A stretch of 64,000 nt of DNA from positions 144,398 through 208,397 of the forward strand of contig NZ_FRCC01000008.1 of NCBI RefSeq assembly GCF_900142775.1. The letters are read 5' to 3'. The notes under the pieces are model-generated. The model saw nothing but the letters and a program-made list of their open reading frames with translations. It did no database searches and had not been told where the DNA came from. Origin of the DNA: Flavobacterium flevense (lineage in GTDB: Bacteria > Bacteroidota > Bacteroidia > Flavobacteriales > Flavobacteriaceae). Positions 54,143-61,601 of the stretch are shown here, piece by piece. Position numbers and translations under genes: made by a program. How positions within the stretch are numbered: the first letter of the stretch is position 1; each line of letters opens with the position of its first letter.

Positions 54143-55459
54143 ATGAAAAAAATAATCTTATTTTTTTTTCTCTTTGGTTTTGCGATTTCAGCCTTTTCGC
54201 AAGAGGGTTTTGAATTTGTTAATACAAAAAGCAGTAAGGTTAAAATTCCTGCAAAAATAATCAATAATTTAGTTTTTATCCCGATTAAAGTGAATGGTGT
54301 TGAACTTCTGTTTTTATTAGATTCCGGTGTTGAAGAAACTATTTTGTTTGGCTTTGAAGACACAAAAGAGCTTAATCTGAACCATGTTGAAAAAATAAAC
54401 ATCAGAGGATTAGGCGGTAATGATGCCATTGAAGGACTTAAATCTAAGGGGAATTTACTGGAAATAGGGAAGTTGCAGTCTAAGGATCATCTGTTGTATT
54501 TGGTTTTAGATCCGTTATTTAATTTATCCAGTTATGTTGGGGTCACGGTTAATGGCATCATTGGTTCGGCAGCGTTTAAGAATCATTTGGTTGCAACTGA
54601 TTATAGAAAGAAATTGGTTTTCTTTTACAAACCGGATTCTAAATACCATCATACTATTCAAAAAAAGTACACTAAAGTTCCTATTTCTATAGAAAGGAAT
54701 AAACCTTATATAAATTCTTCTGTGTGGATAGATACTACTGAAGTAAAGGTTAAACTTCTTATCGATAGCGGTAATAGTGATGCAATCTGGCTTTTTGATC
54801 AGCTTTCAAGTGAAATATATGTGCCTGAGCTCCATTTTTATGATTATTTAGGACAAGGTTTAAGCGGTACTGTTGAGGGAAAAAGAGCCCGTATTGCTAA
54901 ATTTTCAATGGGCGATTTTCAGTTTGATTTTCCAGTTGTCGCTTTTCCTGATCCCGGTTCTATCCAAAACATCAGTTTGCAGTTTAATAGATTGGGATCG
55001 TTGGGCGGAGCTATTTTAAAACGATTTTTAGTTGTTTTTGATTATAATAACGGCAGTTTGTATCTGAAGAAAAATAAATCCTATAAAGCTCCTTTTTATT
55101 ATAACAAAAGCGGAATCGAAATTTGGCATACCGGTTTGCAATTAGTACAGCAAATGGTTGTTAGTCTGGATAATTCAATTGCTATAAGTGGTGATAGTAA
55201 TAAATCGACTCATAAATACCGATTAGAGTTAAAGCCTGTTTATGAAATAGGTTATGTCAGAGAAAAATCGAGCGCTTTTGAAAGTGGTCTTAAAAAAGGA
55301 GATATTGTAGTAGCAATTGATGGAAAATCTGCTTATAATTTTTCATTGCAGGAAATAAATTCTCTTTTATGGTCAGAAGAAGAAATTTGGGTAGAATTAA
55401 GGATTTTGCGGGAAGGGAAATTAATGAATTTCAAATTTCGTTTATTGAATATTTTATAA
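54143..55459 (+). CDS. Exported retropepsin-like aspartic protease with PDZ domain
   Basis: A signal peptide (MKKIILFFFLFGFAISAFSQ) precedes two retropepsin-like halves, with LLFLLDSGVEETILFG and KLLIDSGNSDAIWLF each giving a DSG-type aspartyl motif, and a C-terminal PDZ domain (SAFESGLKKGDIVVAIDGKS). This resembles the bacteroidetal Asp_protease_2 family. It likely acts in the periplasm or outside; its substrate is unknown. A GTG three bases upstream of the chosen ATG adds only one residue. Confidence 0.85.
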   Translation: MKKIILFFFLFGFAISAFSQEGFEFVNTKSSKVKIPAKIINNLVFIPIKVNGVELLFLLDSGVEETILFGFEDTKELNLNHVEKINIRGLGGNDAIEGLKSKGNLLEIGKLQSKDHLLYLVLDPLFNLSSYVGVTVNGIIGSAAFKNHLVATDYRKKLVFFYKPDSKYHHTIQKKYTKVPISIERNKPYINSSVWIDTTEVKVKLLIDSGNSDAIWLFDQLSSEIYVPELHFYDYLGQGLSGTVEGKRARIAKFSMGDFQFDFPVVAFPDPGSIQNISLQFNRLGSLGGAILKRFLVVFDYNNGSLYLKKNKSYKAPFYYNKSGIEIWHTGLQLVQQMVVSLDNSIAISGDSNKSTHKYRLELKPVYEIGYVREKSSAFESGLKKGDIVVAIDGKSAYNFSLQEINSLLWSEEEIWVELRILREGKLMNFKFRLLNIL

Positions 55460-55463
55460 AAAA

Positions 55464-55490
55464 AAATGCTTCCTGAAATAGAAAGCATTT
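55464..55490. terminator. Convergent hairpin terminator
   Basis: AAATGCTT and AAGCATTT form an 8-base stem with an 11-base loop between the convergent protease and DUF1573 genes. An A run precedes it, which serves the minus-strand gene. Confidence 0.7.
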
Positions 55491-55500
55491 ATGATAAAGC

Positions 55501-55890
55501 TTAAAGAGAAACTACTTCTCCTTTTATTTTTAAAGGAATTCTTCCTTCGTCATAATTAATGGCATTCGATTCTACGGTAATTGTTTTTCGGATTGGTCCA
55601 GGAGTCATATCGTATTTAATATCAATTTTGCTTGATTTTCCGGGTTGTACTGTTTCGTTTTGTTTGGATAGGATTGTACAGTTACTTGTAGAGTGAACAG
55701 AATAAATTAATAATGGGGCATCGCCTGTGTTAGTGTATTCGAATGAGCGGATGCCATTGTCATTTTTTTTAGTAATAGTTCCGTAATCAATGGTATTGTG
55801 TTTGGCTTTAAACTCTATTTTAGCTCCTTTTTGAGCAAATCCTATAGCGCTAAAAGCTAAGATTGCTGTTAATGTGGCTATTTTTTTCAT
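55501..55890 (-). CDS. DUF1573 domain protein, exported
   Basis: Signal peptide MKKIATLTAILAFSAIGFAQ followed by one Ig-like/ASH-type domain of about 105 residues with IDYGTITKKNDNGIRSFEYT, NTGDAPLLI and a central SNCTI. DUF1573 proteins are common secreted proteins of Bacteroidetes with unknown function. The 129-residue length is usual. Confidence 0.9.
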   Translation of the reverse strand: MKKIATLTAILAFSAIGFAQKGAKIEFKAKHNTIDYGTITKKNDNGIRSFEYTNTGDAPLLIYSVHSTSNCTILSKQNETVQPGKSSKIDIKYDMTPGPIRKTITVESNAINYDEGRIPLKIKGEVVSL

Positions 55891-56030
55891 GGTTGTGGGT
55901 TATTTAAAAAGTAAATATACTTTGTTTTAATTAGTGCACAAATTTTTATTTCTCTTTTTATAGTGTACTTTATTATTTACTTTTGTTCCCGATATAAAAT
56001 ACAAAAATCAGACCAAAGTAAATGGTTTAT

Positions 56031-56126
56031 TTGTTGATGTGTTTATTTGCTAATAGGGTAGTTATTTGCCATTTAGCTGTTTAGCCGCATCCACAAATTG
56101 ACAAATAAACGAATCAACATAGAAAA
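56031..56126 (+). repeat. Inverted repeat in the valS leader
   Basis: TGTTGATGTGTTTATTTG (56032-56049) is matched in inverse by AAATAAACGAATCAACA shortly before the valS start. A near copy, TGTTAATGTGTTTATTTG, occurs on the minus strand at about 37495-37512 upstream of lptB, so this may be a dispersed leader element. A chance resemblance between AT-rich sequences is possible. Confidence 0.45.
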
Positions 56127-58760
56127 ATGACAATTCCCGCACAATTTGACGCTAAAACGATAGAGCAAAAATGGTATGATTACTGGATGAAAAACAACTA
56201 TTTTCACTCAGAACCAGACCACAGGACACCTTATACCATTGTAATCCCGCCGCCCAATGTCACCGGAGTTTTGCACATGGGGCATATGTTAAACAATACT
56301 ATTCAGGATGTTTTGATAAGAAGAGCCCGCTTAAAAGGATTTAATGCCTGCTGGGTTCCGGGAACGGATCATGCTTCTATTGCAACTGAAGCTAAGGTTG
56401 TGGCTAAGCTAAAAGCCGAAGGGATTAATAAAAATGACCTGACGCGCGAAGAGTTTTTAAAACACGCTTGGGAATGGACGGATAAATATGGCGGAACAAT
56501 CTTAGAGCAGCTTAAAAAGTTAGGTGCTTCCTGTGACTGGGAACGTACCAAATTTACTATGGATCCGGATATGTCAGCCTCTGTAATTAAATCGTTTGTT
56601 GATTTATATAACAAAGGGTTGATTTATCGTGGCTACCGAATGGTAAACTGGGATCCGGAAGCTAAAACAACGCTTTCTGACGAAGAAGTTATTTATGAAG
56701 AACAACAAGGAAAATTATATTTCTTAAAATATAAAATAGAAGGTAGCGAGGAAGTCCTGACAGTGGCTACCACGCGTCCGGAAACTATTTTTGGAGATAC
56801 TGCCATTTGTATTAATCCAAATGATGAGCGTTTTGCTCATTTGAAAGGAAAGAAAGCTATTGTGCCAATTTGTGGTCGTGTAATTCCGATTATCGAAGAT
56901 GAATATGTAGATGTAGAATTCGGAACAGGATGTTTGAAAGTAACTCCAGCCCACGATATGAACGATAAAACCTTAGGAGAGAAACACAATCTGGAAATCG
57001 TTGATATTTTTAATGAAGATGCCACGCTAAACAGCTTTGGATTGCATTATCAGGGAAAAGACCGTTTTGTGGTTCGTACCGAAATTGAAAAAGAGTTAGA
57101 AGAAATTGGCGCTTTGGCGAAGACCGAAATTCATTTGAATAAAGTAGGAACATCTGAAAGAACTAAAGCCGTTATCGAACCAAGATTATCGGATCAATGG
57201 TTTTTAAAAATGGAAGATTTAGTAAAACCGGCAATTAAATCGGTTTTAGAAACGGGTGATATTAAATTACATCCTGCTCGTTTTAATAATACCTATGCAC
57301 ATTGGTTAAACAATATCCGCGATTGGAATATTTCCCGTCAATTATGGTGGGGACACAGAATTCCGGCTTTTTATTACGGAGACGGAAAAGAAGATTTCGT
57401 AGTTGCTGAAAATATTGAAGATGCTTTAAAATTAGCTCAAGCCAAAACTTCTAACTTCTCACTTCTTACCTCTGACCTTAAACAAGATGTTGATGCTTTA
57501 GATACATGGTTTTCGGCATGGTTATGGCCAATGTCTGTTTTTGGTGGAATCATGGATCCCGAAAGTGCGGATTACAAATATTATTATCCAACAAATGACT
57601 TGGTTACAGGTCCGGATATTCTGTTTTTCTGGGTTGCCAGAATGATTATTGCAGGATATGAATATGCAGGTGAAAAACCGTTTACAAATGTATATTTGAC
57701 AGGTTTGGTTCGTGATAAACAACGTCGTAAAATGTCTAAATCATTAGGAAACTCTCCTGATCCTTTAGATTTGATTGAGAAATTTGGAGCCGATGGTGTT
57801 CGTGTAGGATTGCTTTTAAGTGCTTCTGCCGGAAATGATATTATGTTTGATGAGGAATTGTGTAATCAGGGGAAAGGATTTTCGAATAAGATTTGGAATG
57901 CTTTTAAACTGATTAAAGGCTGGGAAGTTTCAACAACTATTCCGCAACCGGAATCCTCAAAAGTAGCGATCGAATGGTATGAAGCGAAGTTGCAGCAAAC
58001 TTTAGCAGATATTGAAGATAATTTCGAAAAATACAGAATCTCCGATTCATTAATGGCAATCTATAAACTGGTTTGGGATGATTTTTGCTCCTGGTTTTTA
58101 GAGATGATCAAGCCGGCATACCAGCAGCCAATTGACAGTGTGACTTTTGCGAAAGCGATAGAAATGTTAGAAAGTAACTTGAAATTGTTGCATCCTTTTA
58201 TGCCTTTCTTAACAGAGGAAATTTGGCATTTAATTGCTGAGAGAACTCCGGAAGAAGCTTTAATTGTTTCAACCTGGCCTGAATTAAAACCGTTTAATGT
58301 GAGTTTAATTGCTGATTTTGAAAATACAATTGAAGTGATTTCAGGAATCAGAACCATCAGAAAAGATAAAAATATTCCGTTTAAAGATGCTATCGAATTG
58401 AAGGCAATTAACAGTGAAAACGTTTCTACTTATTTTGATTCTATCGTAACAAAATTGGGTAATATTTCAGCTTTCGAATATGTTTCTGAAAAAGTTGACG
58501 GAGCCTTATCTTTCCGTGTAAAATCAAATGAATATTTTATCCCGATTTCCGGAAATATCAATATCGAAGAAGAAATTGAAAAACTGAATGCTGAGTTAGT
58601 TTATATCAAAGGATTTCTGAAATCAGTTCAGGCAAAATTATCAAACGAAAAATTTGTTAACGGAGCTCCGGAAAAAGTATTGGCTAATGAAAAACAAAAA
58701 GAAGCGGATGCCTTAGCTAAAATTGCTACTATAGAGCAAAGTTTGTTAAGCTTGAAATAA
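56127..58760 (+). CDS. valS: Valyl-tRNA synthetase
   Basis: Class I synthetase for tRNA-Val. PPPNVTGVLHMGHML has the HIGH motif (HMGH), the editing domain follows with TVATTRPETIFGDTAI, LDTWFSAWLWPMS and LFFWVARMI lie in the catalytic core, and RKMSKSLGNSPDPL is the KMSKS loop. A C-terminal coiled coil ends the 877 residues. Codons for about residues 441-449 are a run of CTTCTAA-like heptamers (57448-57475) that encodes TSNFSLLTSD in a variable loop before the LDTWF block, suggesting that a minisatellite has expanded in the gene. Confidence 0.97.
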   Translation: MTIPAQFDAKTIEQKWYDYWMKNNYFHSEPDHRTPYTIVIPPPNVTGVLHMGHMLNNTIQDVLIRRARLKGFNACWVPGTDHASIATEAKVVAKLKAEGINKNDLTREEFLKHAWEWTDKYGGTILEQLKKLGASCDWERTKFTMDPDMSASVIKSFVDLYNKGLIYRGYRMVNWDPEAKTTLSDEEVIYEEQQGKLYFLKYKIEGSEEVLTVATTRPETIFGDTAICINPNDERFAHLKGKKAIVPICGRVIPIIEDEYVDVEFGTGCLKVTPAHDMNDKTLGEKHNLEIVDIFNEDATLNSFGLHYQGKDRFVVRTEIEKELEEIGALAKTEIHLNKVGTSERTKAVIEPRLSDQWFLKMEDLVKPAIKSVLETGDIKLHPARFNNTYAHWLNNIRDWNISRQLWWGHRIPAFYYGDGKEDFVVAENIEDALKLAQAKTSNFSLLTSDLKQDVDALDTWFSAWLWPMSVFGGIMDPESADYKYYYPTNDLVTGPDILFFWVARMIIAGYEYAGEKPFTNVYLTGLVRDKQRRKMSKSLGNSPDPLDLIEKFGADGVRVGLLLSASAGNDIMFDEELCNQGKGFSNKIWNAFKLIKGWEVSTTIPQPESSKVAIEWYEAKLQQTLADIEDNFEKYRISDSLMAIYKLVWDDFCSWFLEMIKPAYQQPIDSVTFAKAIEMLESNLKLLHPFMPFLTEEIWHLIAERTPEEALIVSTWPELKPFNVSLIADFENTIEVISGIRTIRKDKNIPFKDAIELKAINSENVSTYFDSIVTKLGNISAFEYVSEKVDGALSFRVKSNEYFIPISGNINIEEEIEKLNAELVYIKGFLKSVQAKLSNEKFVNGAPEKVLANEKQKEADALAKIATIEQSLLSLK
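57448..57475 (+). repeat. Coding heptamer run inside valS
   Basis: CTTCTAA, CTTCTCA, CTTCTTA and CCTCTGA stand in register in the valS reading frame. The units match those of the 19863-19977 array. Three heptamers equal seven codons, so length changes in steps of three would keep the frame. Confidence 0.7.
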
Positions 58761-58784
58761 TTTTTTTTTGTAGCATTTATAGAA

Positions 58785-58826
58785 AAGCCAAAGTAAATTT
58801 AGTTTTACTTTGGCTTAATTTTTTAT
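58785..58826 (+). terminator. valS terminator
   Basis: A perfect 13-base stem (AAGCCAAAGTAAA / TTTACTTTGGCTT) with a 6-base loop is followed by AATTTTTT. Confidence 0.9.
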
Positions 58827-59566
58827 TGAGACTTTACGGATTAAATTTTGTTTGTTATTCTTTTTTCTTACGGAATAAATCTTTTTATCGATGAAATTTA
58901 CAGATAATCTGTTTTAAGTTTTTTTTAACATTTCATTCCCTTATTTACATTTAACTTTGAAAGTCTTATTTATTTAAGTACTGTCTCTCAGATAAAATAA
59001 AATATTTTTTTAATTTCTTTTTTTGAAAAAAAGTATTTTTTTGATTTGTATACAAGTTCCCCAAACTTGTTGTTTAACCTAATTATGTTTTTATTTTATT
59101 TTTGAATAAATGTAATTTTTAACATATTGGTTATAAAAGGGATATTTAATTATCTTTTAAAATTACCCTTAATTGATTTGATGGCTTCATACATTTTATG
59201 AAGATTATTTTCGACAGGTTTTCTATCCCTAATCTGAAAACTCTTATTTAACCATTTCGATTGTTTAATCATTGAAAACTATTTTTTAAAAATAGATTTT
59301 TTGGTTGAGGAATAAAGTATTATTCTCATATAGGATGGTGACTCATAGTTTCTTGCTATGCGAATATTTTCTTTTTTACATTTAAGTTTTTCAGCGTTTC
59401 AATTTTATGCCCAAATAAATTATATGATATAAAAATACCTTAATTCATTTATAACTATCACAATTCGATTTTGAATAGGATTGATGTGATTCTCAAAAAT
59501 CATCATTGATAGTATTAGAAAATGATATTGTTTTTGTTGCGGTTGTATTAATATGTCGTGTAATTT

Positions 59567-59668
59567 TTAGATTATAGTTAACAATTCAATCAGTTGGTTT
59601 TTTGTGTTTATAGAAAGTAAACCCGAAAGAGCAGACAAGAACAATACTGTTTTTATTAGAAGTTTCAT
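59567..59668 (-). CDS. Possible small secreted or membrane peptide
   Basis: A 33-codon frame starting MKLLIKTVLFLSALSGLLSI looks like a signal peptide or small membrane peptide, then NTKNQLIELLTII and TAA. It lies divergent to the polyketide synthase gene, 34 bases from its start. Only the hydrophobic pattern supports it; it could equally be a remnant of a longer gene or chance. Confidence 0.25.
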   Translation of the reverse strand: MKLLIKTVLFLSALSGLLSINTKNQLIELLTII

Positions 59669-59702
59669 TTTTAAGCTTTAATAATGAATTAAATTTAAGG
59701 TT

Positions 59703-60926
59703 ATGAAAAGCATTATTCTTTCCAATTTTCATCCTGTTACAGTGGGTCAATTATTCGATCAGGAGAAACTTAATCAGTATACGAAATTTTTATATTATCA
59801 TTTTCAAAATAGCCCGGGTTTAGGAACTGTAGAAAGTTCTGATCAGGTTAAGGATGAAAAAGTAAGTTTTGACTTTATTTCAGATCAGGTTGATAAATAT
59901 TCTGTTTCCTCTGAAAATATTAGCAGCAGACAAATTATTATTTTTGAAGAAGTAAAAGATTTTATTGAAAAAATAATGGAGGTTACTTCTCCTATGGAAT
60001 ACCATTTTCCGGATGGATTTGAAGTTAAGGAAGGAAAATCTTCCGGGCCTAAAATAGAAGTGAGAATGGAGTGGTTTAAAAATAAAATGGGTTTTGTTTT
60101 TGATCAATTTTATTCAAAAAATAATAGTAAACCGGAAAATTTAATTCATGTTACTTGTTCCGGTTATTCTTCTCCCAGTGTTGCTCAGGAGGCTGTAATT
60201 GAAAGAAACTGGAGCAGCGTTCAGGTTACACACTCCTATCACATGGGGTGTTATGGTGCTTTTCCTGCTATTCGTACCGCTAGTAGTCTTATAGCTGCGA
60301 GTTTGAATAACGGCAGGGTAGATGTTGTACATACCGAATTATTGTCGGCACATTTAAATTTAACCGAATTTTCACCTGCAAATACTATGATTTGTTCTCT
60401 TTTTGCAGATGGCTTTATAGGCTATTCTTTATATGAAGAGCAATCCTTTATGAATGATGATGCTGTTTTAGAAAAAAAAGGCTTACGTATTCTGGCTTCA
60501 CACGAATTGCTTATTCCGGACTCATTAGAGGATATGTCCTGGGATTTAGGAGAGTATAATTTTTTGATGACGCTATCTAAAAGAGTTCCTGTTTTTATTC
60601 GAAAAAATATTAAATCTTTTTTGACAACTCTTTGTGAAAAAGGGGATGTTGATCTGGAAAAACAAAAATCACAAATGTATTTTGCCATACATCCCGGCGG
60701 ACCTAAAATTATTGATTATGTAGTAAGTGAGATTGGTATTGCTGATGATCAGGCTCGTTGGTCCTATGAGGTGTTGCGAAATCATGGCAATATGTCATCG
60801 GCAACCATACCTTATATTTTGAAAAATATTATAGATGATTCTAGTATCAAAGCAGGTACTAAGGTTATAGCAATGGCGTTTGGTCCCGGTCTTACGGCTA
60901 CTTCGTTATTATTAGAAAAAATATGA
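59703..60926 (+). CDS. Type III polyketide synthase (chalcone/stilbene synthase-like)
   Basis: A thiolase-fold enzyme of 407 residues with the complete type III PKS triad: Cys183 in HSYHMGCYGAFPAI, His330 in FAIHPGGPKII and Asn363 in NHGNMSSATIPYIL, plus the closing FGPGLTATSLLL. Such enzymes extend an acyl-CoA with malonyl-CoA to phloroglucinols, resorcinols or pyrones. It is somewhat longer than plant enzymes, with an unusual acidic segment around residues 42-75. No tailoring enzyme or acyl-CoA ligase lies nearby; it stands alone between two long non-coding regions. The product is unknown. Confidence 0.9.
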   Translation: MKSIILSNFHPVTVGQLFDQEKLNQYTKFLYYHFQNSPGLGTVESSDQVKDEKVSFDFISDQVDKYSVSSENISSRQIIIFEEVKDFIEKIMEVTSPMEYHFPDGFEVKEGKSSGPKIEVRMEWFKNKMGFVFDQFYSKNNSKPENLIHVTCSGYSSPSVAQEAVIERNWSSVQVTHSYHMGCYGAFPAIRTASSLIAASLNNGRVDVVHTELLSAHLNLTEFSPANTMICSLFADGFIGYSLYEEQSFMNDDAVLEKKGLRILASHELLIPDSLEDMSWDLGEYNFLMTLSKRVPVFIRKNIKSFLTTLCEKGDVDLEKQKSQMYFAIHPGGPKIIDYVVSEIGIADDQARWSYEVLRNHGNMSSATIPYILKNIIDDSSIKAGTKVIAMAFGPGLTATSLLLEKI

Positions 60927-61601
60927 TTTATAAATTATAGCAATAGATTTGTTTTGTAAATAACAGAATCTATTAGGACGGTAAACTTCAATGTTTTAAA
61001 TTGATTTTATTATGATTAGTTCTCTTTTTAAAGGAACGCTCGGTTTTTTTATTTTGATTCAATTAATTTCTAAAATCTCTCTGGATTAATTTTTTTTACA
61101 CATTCAATTAATTAAAAAAGAATCCGTATTGCTCCCCACAATAGCTTGTCTTTTTACTGATGGCATACTTCATAAGTGTTTATGACGGTTAATTTTCTGC
61201 AAGTTATCACCCCCAAGTTTGATAACAATTTAAAACCTTACTTTTTAATAGACTTAGTTTTATAAAACTTCAAATTTGTTTTTATGGCGTTTAGTTATAC
61301 AAATGAATATTTCATTGAATATTCTTAATTGAAAGAAGTGTTTCTTCTTTAGATGTTTTGATAATTTTCTTCCCAAATCTGGAAAATTTAGTGGTTGCCT
61401 ACTTTTGTAAAGTGATTAATAATGTCTCAAATTATTTTAATGTTTGCAGATATTACGAATTATTTTTTACTTCTAATTCTATTTACCGTAGATGACGGTA
61501 GACTTCAAAACAACGTTTTGAAGATGTTTTTTATGATAGTTACCCCCAAGTCTCAATTAATACCTATTTAAAATAATTTATGACAAAAAAATACTATTAT
61601 C
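60927..61601. other. Intergenic region with repeated motifs upstream of the surface protein
   Basis: No gene is seen in 675 bases. GACGGT(A/T) occurs at 60977, 61184 and 61494; two copies are followed by ACTTCAA. ACCCCCAAGT occurs near 61209 and 61542, each followed within 25 bases by TTTAAAA. At 61484-61523 two hairpins stand side by side: TACCGT/ACGGTA and CTTCAAAAC/GTTTTGAAG. The arrangement suggests a regulated leader for the following gene. Confidence 0.6.

Larger units (their letters stand above)
58761..59702. other. Long AT-rich intergenic region after valS
   Basis: Apart from the valS terminator (58785-58826) and one possible small reverse-strand gene (59567-59668), these 942 bases hold no recognisable gene or repeat. 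They are very AT-rich, with many T tracts. They could contain the control region of the polyketide synthase gene, or a decayed gene. Confidence 0.6.

Noticed and set aside
61012..61089. 25-codon + strand frame (MISSLFKGTLGFFIL...)
   Set aside because: Very short, AT-rich, with no promoter box or conserved feature; chance is more likely.
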